A DNA stretch of 64,000 nt from Marthasterias glacialis (Eukaryota; Echinodermata; Asteroidea; Forcipulatida; Asteriidae), in the NCBI GenBank assembly GCA_911728455.2, contig OU452233.1:12529214-12593213 (forward strand). The letters run 5' to 3'. Positions 45,446-60,462 of the stretch are shown here, in pieces (positions within the stretch are counted from its first letter, which is position 1; every line of letters starts with the position of its first letter). The notes under the pieces were generated by a model. The model saw nothing but the letters and a program-made list of their open reading frames with translations, had not been told where the DNA came from and made no database searches. A program made the translations under genes and the position numbers.

Positions 45446-45680
45446 TACGTAAATATTCACGATTTAACCCCCAAGTCGCAAATATTTACGCTAGTGTTGG
45501 CGTAAAAATTTATGTTTTTGCCGTGATTAATTGTATAAATATTGGCGTGTCAATTCACAACTAGGCATATTCCCCTTTCAAAAGGCTCAAATGTTTTCGT
45601 CAATGTTTGCGACTTGGGCCCCCATCGTGAATTTTTACGCGGATATTGGCGTAAATATTTGCGAATTGGGGCACACTTTT
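45446..45680. repeat. Inverted repeat directly upstream of TMEM256
   Basis: AATATTCACGATTTAACCCC plus CAAGTCGCAAATATTTACGC is mirrored by GCGACTTGGGCCCCCATCGT at 45608. Further GGCGTAAATATTTGCG words follow. It ends about 120 bp before the TMEM256 start codon. Confidence 0.6.
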
Positions 45681-45803
45681 GAATTCGTAAGCCAATTTTA
45701 CATAAAACGACACGGGCAAGAGCAATCATCCAAAAAGTACTGAAAAACGCTTGAGGGCGCTGTTGAAGGGGGAACGACTATGAACGATTAAAACCAAACA
45801 ATC

Positions 45804-48800
45804 ATGGCCGCGCCCAGTGTGAAGTTAACGGGCTCCTTGTTTGTACGCTTAGCAGGACTATCTGGTGCCTCAGCTGTCGGGTTGGGGGCTTATGGGGCAC
45901 ACGGTAATGAGTGACAGAGTTTCTTCGGTTTTAATAAGAAATATGACGTTGATAAATTGCGGATATTATGCTTTCATTTCAGTACTACTAGTACTACTGA
46001 CTACTGTAGGTTGGACTTGCGTCATTAGTAGTAGTAGGCCTATACTGAGTGACACTATGTCACAGTGATGACAGAGTGCCCCAGTGCAGCAAGTATAATA
46101 CTATAAACTACTATCATACTATTATGAGTAGTACTAGCATGTATTAAACAGGCCCATATTATAGTAGCAGTTGTCGAAGTTCAAGTTTCGATAATACTAG
46201 TACTAGTCATGCTAGAGTATGAGTTTTAATTTAATTATTAGTACTAGTACTATAGCCCAGGTGTACGTAGTACTACGTAGTTTGTAGCATACATTATACA
46301 TATGTCATGCGTGTGATCAGTATTTGCACTGTACCCTTGGACGGACTTTAGACACGTTATGGGCACTAGCCTGTAACTAGGACCACTTACGATTGATGGG
46401 AGTTAAATTGTTAGGCTCCTCTTTTGAGACCCGAACTAGCTATAGTACGACAAAAAAACCAAACGCATTAACAAGTTGTTAATGTTACCGCATGGATGAT
46501 CAATAGGCCAAGCCTGTCCCATAAAACCCTTAGCCAATACTCTGAAAATCAACAGAGTATTACAGCTGTTAGCAATGGGACTGGGAGCTACTTTTGATCA
46601 TTGAAACTTTTTGGCCCATTGGCATGTGTTGTTGATCAAAATAACGTTGTTTGAAGTTATTGAAATGTTGAACAGACTCTGACTCTGTAGATACTACAAG
46701 TAGTAATCAAGGTGATGTCAACTGAATAGTTGTTCTATACAAAAATAGATGTCAATATTAATCAGAAGCAAAAATTATTTTGCTAAAATGCAATTTGTGA
46801 TTTTATTTGTTTTTCCTGATGTAATGATGGGCGGTATCTTCTTTTAATGTATCAAGCAATAAACCACAAGGGAAACTGACTGGGTAAATTTTAAATCAAA
46901 TTTTGGGTGAACAAAGATAAATTGACGGGAGCGGGATTTGAACCTGCTACCACCGGTTTACCAACTGAGCTATCCAGCCCTAATGTTGGCGGTCTCCCTA
47001 TTTTGTCAATATCTTTGTTCGGGGGTGCCAGTCAGAAGCCATTCAACCAGTTACTGCCGTGTAGCCAGGGATCACATCCCATAATAAACGATACAACCAT
47101 AGAGCTAGCTCTATGGATATAACCTGGGAAGCAGCAGAACGGGGATCTATACCTTAAAAAAAGGGTGATGCGACTTTTTTTTTTTTTTAATATAAAGCAA
47201 TAAACCACAAGGGTTATTGCTTTATAGGGCTGTCTCAAGAAATTCGTAAATGAATGCCTTACATACATGTCACATTTTGGCCATCCGCTGGGAAGTTAGA
47301 CATCGTAATTACTGTAAAGTTAGATATTTTCACATTATCCTTGGATTTACAGCCCGTTACTGTAGTTATCATTCGAAAAACTCATATCCTATTACTGCAA
47401 TGGTATGAGACATGCCTCTAGGATCACACCTCGTGCATGCTCATTTTCAGAGACGTGGACGACAAACTTAATCCCCCCCCCCCAAAAAAAACGACTGTTT
47501 TTTTTTGTATTTCAAAGTAATACAGTAGTATTTCGCAACAACAATAATAACACGACATTTTGTACAGGTTGGTGAAGGTTGGTTTTATTCTGATCTTGAA
47601 ACGTGCTTTGTACTGCGGTAATTAGGTACTCCATATTATTTATTGACACACTTTACGTGATGGCCTTTTACATCAATGTGTTTTGTTTCAGTATTGAAGC
47701 CCAAAGCTGAGCTAGAGCATGAGAAACAGGTAATTGTTATTGTGCCTATTACTTAGACATTGTTCCTTGTGAAAAAGACTCGTACTTTGTAGTTGTACAC
47801 TGTGAAAATGGTTTTAAGTACTCATAAGATACATAAGAATATCTGACAGCTAGACAGGTAAATAAATCCTTGAAGCCATTCTAAAAAGCTCAATGGATGA
47901 CTGCCAACAAAGATGATAACCTACTTTATTTGTTATAATGTTATGGTTTGATCCTTTACAGCGATGTGTAATAATACCCACTTTATAATCAGTAATTTCT
48001 GCAGCAGAGAGGCTTATGTGGGATTCGGACCCATAACCATTGTATTCTAGAGTAGATGTCTTGACCATTAGACCACCGAGTATGCTCTGTTATGAGAGTT
48101 CAAATCCTGTTTAAAGAATCGGGTATCGTAAAGAGTATTGTGTTTTTGTAGTTAGCAGGGGTATACATTGGTGAAATGCCAAAAATGCCAAAATAATATA
48201 CTACATTCCAATGCATATTACTTCTATTTAAAAGCTTTAGGCTGAAACCTTCTAGATCAGCCAGTTTGGTTTCTTATCTTGATTGATAGAACGACCAAAT
48301 AAACGTTTTTCTAATATCGCAACTGCTTTTTTTCTTGAAATTGAAGACACAAAAGGGAGCATGACATCTTTACAAAATGACATGTTGAATTATTTTGACA
48401 GTCTTAAAAAAAAGTTGTTTTCAACAGCTGAACAACGCTCACTGAGAACTCGCCACAAAAGTATCATCTAATAATGAATAGAGAGCATTTTTTATGTAGA
48501 ATCTCAGTGAAATAAAAGATAAACCTACTGTGGATCGGAGGAACGAGTCATCTCCCTTTCACCACATGTTTGATAATTGATAATTTGTGTAGGAATCACT
48601 GTCTTATTTCATATGATACATTGTCTTTAATGTAAGTTTTTTTCCCCAGGTATTTGATTCTGCCAACAAGTATCATTTACTACATAGCTTAGCCCTATTG
48701 GCAGTGCCATTAACAAGGCGTCCAATGATGGTTAGTAGCATTAATTAGCGTGTTAAATTTCCCATGGTCTTTTTGTATGTGTGTGTTTTGAAGGTTATTT

Positions 48801-49154
48801 TGAAATGGTGTTACGACTTGCATCTTACTACTCAAAAAGTATGAGCTCTGATGGAAACGTGAACCATCAGAGGGAAATGGGAATGATCTGGGTATAATTG
48901 AGCGAATATCTTGTTTTTAGACTGTTTAGAGTGATCATGTACAGCTAAATGCTTCAGGAGAGAACGATATTGAGAAAGTTCCTAATACCATAAATGTATT
49001 TAATTTCTAGGTTGGTTCCTTGATGGCAAGTGGAATGACCTTATTCTGTGGTCCATGTTATTACTATGCAATGACCAGTGACCCTACTCCAGTGAAAGTG
49101 GCACCATACGGAGGAACTCTTCTCATAGTGGCTTGGATTGCCATGGCAGTTTGA
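45804..49154 (+). CDS. TMEM256: TMEM256 homologue; exons 45804-45903, 47692-47729, 48650-48730, 49011-49154
   Basis: The four coding exons all have GT...AG introns and join in frame to 120 residues. Exon 1 (ATCATGG start context) encodes MAAPSVKLTGSLFVRLAGLS and SGASAVGLGAYGAHG. Exon 2 encodes LKPKAELEHEKQ. Exon 3 encodes VFDSANKYHLLHSLALLAVP. Exon 4 encodes ASGMTLFCGPCYYYAM and APYGGTLLIVAWIAMAV. The GAYGAHG, F-D-ANKYH-LHSLAL, ASG-TLFC and AP-GGTLL-AW motifs are those of the UPF0451/TMEM256 (DUF423) family, small membrane proteins of about 110-120 residues with four hydrophobic segments. The biochemical function is not established. Exon junction phases are 1, 0 and 0. Intron 1 carries repeats; nothing suggests a pseudogene. 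Confidence 0.92.
45980..46270. repeat. Degenerate AGTACT-rich tract in TMEM256 intron 1
   Basis: Many AGTACTACT, CTAGTACTAG and related self-complementary words over about 290 bp. Confidence 0.6.
46845..47215. repeat. Dispersed tRNA-like repeat in TMEM256 intron 1
   Basis: Shares AATAAACCACAAG, ACTGACTGGGTAAA and GGGATTTGAACCTG with 17140-17560. A box A-like AGCTCAGTTGGTAAACC and box B-like AGGTTCAAATCCC are on the minus strand. It is bounded by direct copies of GCAATAAACCACAAGGG (46856 and 47197). Confidence 0.6.
47995..48085 (-). repeat. tRNA-like SINE head in TMEM256 intron 2
   Basis: The minus strand reads GGTGGTCTAATGGTCAAGAC (A box) and GGGTCCGAATCCCAC (B box). It resembles the module at 10834-10914. 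Confidence 0.5.
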
Positions 49155-49421
49155 TTGACAAAACAGTACATTACTATGTTTTTCTATGAAAAATTCTGAC
49201 TCGATATTTTTTCTAAGGGGCTCATGTTATATAAACAAAAGCTTTGAACATATTTGTGAAAAATGTGATTGCAGTTTGGACATACGGTAATAACTGCTGT
49301 TATAATTTATGTATAATAGATTGCATATTATAAAGTGATGGATTTGGCAAACCAAACCAAAAAATTGAACTACCAATATTTAAAGATGCATTGTCCAATA
49401 TTGCAGAGTTGATTGGAAAAA

Positions 49422-49427
49422 AATAAA
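49422..49427 (+). terminator. Candidate poly(A) signal of TMEM256
   Basis: AATAAAATAAA about 270 bp after the stop codon. Confidence 0.5.
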
Positions 49428-49924
49428 ATAAAATTTCAAATTGCTAATAATATGAAGTAGGAAAAGTTATAACATTTCATATGATACCTTGAACGAAAAA
49501 ACCGCCAAGAATTAATAGCAATTAATTAAAAACAAAAATTAATAAACGGCTGGGTCAGCTTTTTAATCCCCAAAATTATGACGTTCTTCATATGTTACAG
49601 CAGCCAAGCTATGAATATTCATCAGAACTATACAATCAAGCTACGCACTATACGGATGTCCGTATGTACATAGCCCCGCCCTACAGCAGCAGACGGATGA
49701 GTCGTATATAACTATAAATTCAATTTACCTTTCGAAGGTCTGTTATCTCCAGAATATACCTGTTGCAAATGATGGAAGATTGGTTACTATGTTTGAATTG
49801 CGCATTCCCCCAATACAGCACAGGGTATACAGAGAACATAGAGATCAATGACCACAGTGGTACATTATTTTTTAGTATAAAACAACGGATTCCCGGCGAA
49901 GGTCGCGCAGTGTCCGGACATTAG

Positions 49925-50480
49925 TGGCTTCAACTCGAAACACTTCTCTCGAAATACAATTTCGTTCTCTCAAAATATTGGTTTGTTTCCCCGAAATAAT
50001 ATTTTGTTCCCTCAAAATGACTTATTTCGTCCCCTCTAAATATTATTTCAATCCCTCAAAATCATTTTGTTTCTTCAAAAACAATATTCCGATTAGTGAA
50101 TGAAATAGTATTTCAATTGAAATATTGTATCATCCCCTTAAAATATGATTTCGTTCCCTCGAAATATTATTTTGTTCCCTCGAAACAATAGGGGGAGGGA
50201 ACGGAACAGTATTTCGGGGGAATAAAATGCCTTTTCGAGGGAACGGAATAATGGAACGCTCGAAATACTATTTTGGTCCCTCAAAACATTGTTTTGAATG
50301 AACGAAATGATTTTGAGGGATCGAAATAACATTTTGAGGGAACGCAATAATTAGGGTAAAATACTATTTTGTTCCTCCAAATATTGTTTCGAAGCACGAA
50401 ATGTTTTGTGGGGATCGAACAAATATTTTGAGGGAACAAAATAGGGAACGAAACGATTCTGAGGGAATGAAGTACTATTT
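49925..50480. repeat. Foldback of CCCTCGAAAT/ATTTCGAGGG iterons
   Basis: About 250 bp of units such as TCGTTCCCTCGAAATATTAT is followed by about 300 bp of the same unit inverted (GAGGGAACGAAAT). The turning point is near 50,180. Outer edges ACTCGAAAC / TTTCGAGTT mirror each other. No target duplication found. Confidence 0.7.
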
Positions 50481-52919
50481 CGAGTTTATCATGTGTTACC
50501 TGTAATTTTGTTCTGCATGTCCCTTAGGTTTCGTAGGTTTTGACCAATTTCATAATATTATTGTATTGTATATCTTTCTTATCCGTGATTATAAAATGAT
50601 GATATTTCTTGAGTTTCAAATGCTCAAGTCCAAGAACTACATTTTACAAAGTACACATGTACACAAACATTCACAATAAGTTTTGAAACGAATTTGGTAA
50701 TAATTGTGTGACTATACTGAATCCTTCTTATCCGTCTTGGGTATTATGTACATGTACATGTTATGTACATGTATATTCACTATACATGCACGGTGTGTGT
50801 GTGTTTTTGTGTGTACCGGCGCCGTTGCCATGACCTGTTTCACAGCTCAAAGAGGTCAAAATAGTCATGAATATTCATTAAATTGCCTATTCTTCTGATC
50901 GGCCGCCGGTCAGCCAATCAGAACGAACCCGCTTAAAGCAAAAGAGCTTGTATCTACAGTTTCCGAGGTCAGAAAATCCTGATTCTTTATATTTTTCGTT
51001 ACAGAAACAAGCAATCTTTCTAAATTCGTTCGCATGAGAAAATTAATATTTTTAATCCTATTGCCCAAACACGGACAAAGATCTTTAATAAATTTCATTG
51101 AATCAAGTGACCTATGTTTACAATAACTTAAGACGCCCGCTCGTCACCTTTACCCGACGACTATTTCTGTGGCGTAAAACGATCATGTACCCGTACCTAG
51201 ATTACGTACAATGCGTGCGCCGTTCAAAGGTGATCTTTCGCGGCACGAATTTGTTTGTCGCGTGTTGACGAGTGGGCATCCTTTAATAAGCGGTTTTGTG
51301 GTATTTTACGAACGATGCAAACTTGTCATACATTAAGTTGGAAGGGTGCGCCCAACTTAATTAGTGACTTGATCAATGCGCCTAGTATTTTGAAGGACCA
51401 AAAAATGTATTTAAATGACGGATTTGAGGATTGTTACTTTTAGGGATCGTATCTTGTGTTATTGACTCTCAGTTTTAGAAGGCTATGCCTTGACAAATTG
51501 TTGTCACAGGCGTAGGAACCCCCCACCCCCTGTTTTTTTTTTAAGTTGTAGTTGTGGGTGTTTTTTGTCATGGACGGCGTAGCTCGTGGGCCCATGGACA
51601 ACCCTTATAAAACTGAGGTTTAGATGTTGCTGCACATTTGTGTTTTTATTTCAAAAGGCTGTGAAATTTCTAAATTGAGTATTTTGTAGTATTTAGCACC
51701 TGTTACTTTATGATTTCTATTCATTGAGGTGCATCCTAAGTGTTCATGGTGCTTAAAACGAAGAGAACGATATTCAGGGGAAAACTTTACCTGATAATTA
51801 AGAATTAGGCCTCTAAAAATGCAGAATAATAATGAAATCGACAAGTCACCAGTTTGTTTTCTCTTGCCGCCGATGTCAAAGGTCACGCTTACATTTCTGA
51901 TTGGCAAATTTCAAACTTGTATCGTAATCTAAGCTTTGATGAATCTTATAATTAAAGTCCTGTGGGTGTCCTTTGCTAATCACCGTTTGGTAGCTAAAAC
52001 ATTTTGTTGTAAAGTACTTTCTATAACGACTAACACACAACGAGTAGCATTTTGTATTTTATAGGGCCTATGCGTTTAGAAAGTAAAAAACACGTGGCCC
52101 TAAATATCATAACTTATTTTGAAACAATAAAATGTATTGTGACTGATTTGTCATTTTCTTTCTTAACAAGTGTTGAACCTGGAATGGTTGTGATTTAAAC
52201 CCTGAATGGAAAAAGTGCACATAAAAAGAAAACGTCCCAACCACCTGTTACAAATGGAGAACAAAAAGTACGAAGAATAAGAGAAAGAACCTCAAAGTAG
52301 TCCCATTTTGCCTATGACGATGACTGTCATTGCCCGATTTAGGTTCACTATACCCGCCCGGCCCTTGCATTACCGTACTCCATCCATGCCTAGTAAATGG
52401 GTACAAACAAATCAGATAAGCCAATGTTCATGCCGGTTCCGTGCCTCCCGCCTGTAGATGAGAAGTAAAATGTTGAATAGGAGTTGAAAACGATGTCTGT
52501 TGACTCTTGGTGTAATCAGGAAAGGTCTTTCTTTCGGTAACAATGTCTATTCAGTTCATTGCTAAATTTACGATAAAAAAATGTCGCACATGTTCCTTTG
52601 ACCAACATACAGAATAACAACCTCCTCCCTGCCCCCCCCCCCCCCCAAAAAAAAAAATGACAGTAGATTGCGTTCTTTTTTGCTAACGCCCATTTTGGTC
52701 ACATATCAAGTTTAACGCAGTTTTATACTTAACAACAAGACACTTGAGTCTTTTAATCTTATAAATGAAATCAACTCATGTTTCTTTGGGATACACTTTT
52801 TTGGCGCTATAATGAGCAAGTTTTGTTGTGTTGCTTGTCTATAGCTATAATTAGTAAGAAACTTAAGTGTCAAAATTGCAATCACAGTGTCAGAAAACTT
52901 AACAGTTTCCTCCAAATTT
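50481..52919. other. Intergenic, no gene seen
   Basis: Contains TGTACATGTACATG palindromes and a GTGTGTGTGTG run near 50,790. Frames at 51255 and 51620 show no recognisable domain. Confidence 0.3.
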
Positions 52920-53450
52920 AATTCAATTCAATGTATTTCCACATCAAAGCACATCAATAAATTTACATGTGTAGCGCTACAATGTAATATTAACAACACA
53001 AACTTAGTTCACAAGGAATGAAGAAAAAACAAACATTAAACAATAGAATAGTAGCATTTGTAAATTTTAACAACAATATCCATTATTTGGATATTTGTAG
53101 CTGCCTTATTGAATTTCCATAATGTAATTTCAGGTTTTAATGAGCAAGGTATTTCCCTATAGATTTTGAACGGTGATATGCAAAGGGAGACCTCCCACAT
53201 ACTTGAGTGTTTTATTTGTATTTTAGTGTCTCCATCCCCCCCCCCCCAAAAAAAAAAATATATATAAAAAATAAATAAATATATAAACTTAAACAACAAC
53301 AAACAAACAAACAAACAAACAACCAACCCAACAACCCAACAAACCAACCAACAACCCAGCAAACAAACAAACAAACAAACAAACAAATCAAAACAACTAC
53401 AAAACAGAACGAAAAAAACCCACAAAAAACAAACAAACATTTGAAGAGAA
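52920..53450 (-). repeat. Retroposon tail and AAAC/CCAA simple repeats
   Basis: AATTCAATTCAATGTATTTCC and GCACATCAATAAATTTACATG (52920-52975) look like a LINE 3' end read in reverse. 53230-53440 is C-run, A-run and AAAC/AACC tetranucleotide sequence. The 181- and 151-codon frames on the minus strand are translations of this array. Confidence 0.6.
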
Positions 53451-53992
53451 AACAGTACAGCCGTAAACACGGAATTATAAAAATGACAAAATTTAGCCAT
53501 GATGTTTCGTCGACGTCTTCCTGTGTGCAAAACCTTACTGAGCTCAACTTGAGATTTTGGATCCCCACCCATGTTTGCCAAGTAGTTTTAGACAACGATT
53601 TTGCCGCAAAAAACCAGCCCGCCCCATTCAATGTATCACCCTTCCGGAATGTCAATTTTCTCTCCATATATACTTTCGACCCTTATACGCCTCTGTGGCC
53701 AAAACTTAGCAGGTTATATTCTTAAGGTTTGTGTAGTTGCTTGTGGGTCCATTCCTTGATGAAATCTCATTTTAGGGCGTCACCTTTCGCCAATTGCTTG
53801 CTAAATACGACTGCAGCAACAACCTGCAGGCACGCGGTCAGTGCCCATGCTAAGTCACCAAACCCAGTCTATAATAGAGCAGTTAATCTAGTTAAGACCC
53901 AATTTCTTTTCATCACTTTGCGGATAGCATTCCCATTAAAAGTCAATCGTTCCTTACGTACCAGTGGGAGGAAATTATCAAAACGCGCATAA

Positions 53993-54024
53993 TCCAATCG
54001 CGACACCGAGAGAGCTCTATATAG
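53993..54024 (+). promoter_or_regulatory. Candidate SHOX-type gene core promoter (CCAAT and TATA)
   Basis: CCAAT at about 53993-53997 and CTATATAG (TATA box at 54018-54024) lie about 670 bp before the start codon. A start near 54,050 would give a 5' UTR of about 640 bases with several upstream ATGs. Spacing and order fit a core promoter, but expression data are needed. Confidence 0.4.
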
Positions 54025-54694
54025 ATGGTTTACCCTGAAGGAAAGGTGCGTTCAGCTAGATGCATATTGCAGTACTCGGCTGATTTACTGCCAACAGTGT
54101 GGTGTATCTTATAGAAGGAAGATGTTGTGAAGTATTCAGTCAACCATATCTCTCAACTCGGATGGTCATCTGCTGCTGTCCAGTTTCTATATTGATTCAA
54201 CTTAATGCTCTTGTAATTAAGAGTTTTCAAAGGTGGTGATTTTTACCCTGGCGAAGGCTTCCTGTGGGCAGTGATTGGTGGATGTGATTCGCTTTCAGGG
54301 GATGCGATCATTTTGATTCGATTATAGAAAGTCCAGTCCATTAATAAGCAGTGAGGCTTTGGAGTTGGCAATACGATCATCAGTTCTGAGCCTTGTCACC
54401 AATCCATGGACAGATTTCCCCGAAACGGTCAGCTACCAACTCATCTTTTGGCATGCCTTGTATTCATTCCACTGAATAACCATTCATTTTATCATTAACT
54501 CTTGAAAATATCTCACTGCTAAATTGTCAAAAGTGCATCAAGTATAGATATCATCGATTAATTACACAGTGTAATTACAATTCAACAACAATTACCAACA
54601 TACGAAGTAGTGGTTCTACAAATCTATTATTTTTATCTTCAAAAAATATTGATCGAAATACCGATAATATTTGGAGAAATTGTACATTGACGAT

Positions 54695-57356
<2,662 letters not shown>

Positions 57357-59662
57357 GTAAACAGTCTTAATTTATTTATACCAGGGCCTATTGATGTGCT
57401 TCTTCTAATAAGCAAACCTCTTTATATTGTTTCATTCCATGTTAATTCTGCATTTGTTTTCAATGATTCTGGGTGTCACATTGACACTCGGACCAATTTG
57501 GCATGGGCCCGTGCAATAGCGTTTTCGAATTTAACATTGAGTTAAAATTCAAGTTGTTTAGGCTGTTTCAAAAATTGATTTGAAATATTGAGCCAGATAA
57601 AGCCTGGAAAAGAAAATCAGCGGTTGTAGAACTTGTACTCATTTAAAAAAATTATATTTAGTTGTTTTAATGATTTATTGTTGTTATGCTTGTTTTGCTT
57701 TCCTAATGCGAATAATTCAATAGTCTGCGAACTACCACCTTTAATTTGATGGAGGATTCTGCGGACCACTCCATCCCCTCTAAAATCAATACTCTTCACT
57801 TTTCAACCCCAAAACATATATGTAGACGTATACCGTGGGACATTTAGTTTTTTTTATGTTTAAAGGGAAACAAATAAACAATAACTGTTTTCAGTGAAAA
57901 ACTGTCAAACTTTGCAAAATAAATAACATGGGTCTACAACAAAAAATAGTAAAATATCAATTGAGGGGAGTTAATTTGGACAGGTTTTTCGCCAGGACCT
58001 AATAATTATCTCACGTGATTGATCAACAATTATATGTATTCAAAAAAGAAAATGGTAAGTCAGGCATTGTTCATAATGACAATGAATTAAAACCTTTTAT
58101 TGTTGGAAAACAATCTATACTTTAACGTTTGTGGTGTCACCACGTAATAAAATCTCTCACACGTGGTTCTTGATAGATCGACGTTTCGATCAGTAGGGTA
58201 TGCTGTATCGTCTCTAGGAGAGAAAAAAAAAACGAAAGACGACTCTGCAAATTATTGTGTTTAAAATCAAAAGAAGATATATTTTCTATACAACAGCTAT
58301 TATCCTTTTCCAAGATTCGTTTGCTCGTGAAATTTTACAGGTTTATCACTTTAGGCCAAACACTGATAAAGCGTTTTCTCAATTCATTTAATCGTTTGGT
58401 TCAACTTCAACTCAAAACATTAAAGACAACATTGTGAGTGACAAAAGTGTCAATTTGAAATATGCCACTCAACCAACTAGAAACTAAGTAGGTCACATAA
58501 ATGTTCCATATACTTTGAGATTACATATAGCGAGGATTAATGTGGTAAACTAATTAAAGGACAACACTTAATGCAGAGGGGAGGGGTTTTGTTATCTAAC
58601 TGCTAACAAGGGTACGCGTGTTTTTATATAGGGCTAAAAATTGATATAAAAATAAATCAATAAATAAACCACTGGATTGTATAACCGATGAGCCATATTT
58701 CAATGAATAACTTTTAAGGAAATTCGTACAATCTTATTTCATTTAGTCCTCGACAACAAATTTGCACATTTCATTTGAATAAAAAAAAAGAAAACACTTT
58801 TTGTATTCAATTTTTGATTTGAATCTTGCTAAAGCTCCAAGCTGCCAGTTACAAAACATAAAGACAAAGACATGAACGTTTTAAACTGGAACAGAGCAAT
58901 GAAAATGTAGTTTATTATTTAAGATTAATTAATGCATTGAAACACAAAAGAAGATAATTACATATTAAAATAACAAAAGGAAAGTGAAAAGAGGTATTAT
59001 TACAGGTAGAGAAACAGAGATGTTAGACTGTGTGGAAGAGAAATAGAGAGGGAGAAAGGGAATTATTTGCACATGGAGGGAGAGATAGAGTTATCCCCCA
59101 ATAAATGGTTTAATATTACTGTCCACTTCAAATCTTAAGTATACATTATTTATCAACATGCATGTTTTTAATGGAAAGGGGTTATTTAAAGAACTTGAAT
59201 ATTCGTTGCAATTTGCCCTTCTTTTCAGGTATAGGCCTGCCTCTAATACGGTCTAGTTGGTGTCTGTATCATGAATAGAAAACAGTACTGTATTGAATAA
59301 CTGCAATATCCAGAATAAAAAATGAACTCACTGTCGGGATATATCCTCCCAGAACAGGTTATTTTGCCAGCTTCTTTGACCACATGTTTTACATGCACTT
59401 TTTTGTCGTGTAATGCTTCTATCACTCCTTTGAGAATCCCTTGGTTTCATTAAACAAAATTATAAGTACATTTTTCATACACTATGTCCCCAAAATTGAT
59501 GCTCAAGAGTACGCCTTTCAATATTTATCATTATTTTCCCCATGAACTTCTCGTTTTATCATTTCGAATGATGACATAACTTCGAGTTAATTCGATTTAT
59601 TATAACCTTTATGAAATCTATTGTATAAAGGAATACACAGAAAAGGGACAGCAAATTAATTC
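57357..59662. other. SHOX intron 3 (part), no exon seen
   Basis: AT-rich intron sequence. I searched by eye for a continuation of the homeobox gene (a GVI-G-like start and the OAR motif) and found none. Confidence 0.35.
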
Positions 59663-60462
59663 AATAGACCGATTGCGCGACCTACGTCACGTGACCCCTG
59701 TTGGGTTAAAAATGTAAACACACACGTAATCCTCCATAGGAAAGGGTGGTACGGTACACGATGATTAATGCATTTAGTTAATTCGATCGAGGCTTTTCTT
59801 GCTCGAAATCTGTGAAACATATTCCAGAGTTTGTAACAAAGACCTTCAAGTGGCTGAATAAGGCCAGTAAGGACAGTTCCGGCAAGTCTTGAAAATTGTA
59901 AAAGTACCGTATAAATGTGCACGATGTGTACAGCACGCGACGGACGTTAGGCCAGACGACCGCGATCACCACACACTTTTTCAACACAAAAATGTCAAAG
60001 TTTTGAAGCTGAAATCCTCAGAAGAAATTGCTTTCCAAAACTGTGTGATTCCTTTGCCTATTTGAAATTCTGCGAGGCTAGGTATTAATGCTCACTTTTC
60101 CAACGTTGTTTATCCTTTTTTTACAGTGATTTAGGCCAACATTACAAACAAAATAACACACGGGTGGCTACATAATAGTCGTCCGACGCCGGTAGTGAAT
60201 GGCTTAAAAAACCTCTTTTCAGAAGAATTCTGTTAAATTATGAAACAGAGATGTGATTTAAATTAATGCCACACCATACTACTTTAAATAAAGGGGCTGA
60301 TTAACTAATTCATCGCTTAACGAAAGTATAATCGACTGTTTTCGAACTCACTCTGTGTCACGGCCTATCTCTTTACACATATTTTTTCACCAGCTGTATG
60401 ACGTCATACCCGATAGGGGGTCACGTGACTGCATGTAAACATTGTCGCACAATCGGTCTATT
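59663..60462 (-). mobile_element. 0.8-kb TIR element (GACCGATTGCG ends), copy 2
   Basis: AATAGACCGATTGCG and GGTCTATT ends. Its reverse complement is collinear with the copy at 40116-40905 over the whole length. It lies in intron 3 of the SHOX-type gene. Confidence 0.75.

Noticed and set aside
53036..53667. 181- and 151-codon minus-strand frames
   Set aside because: Mostly translation of AAAC/CCAA simple repeats and a C-run.
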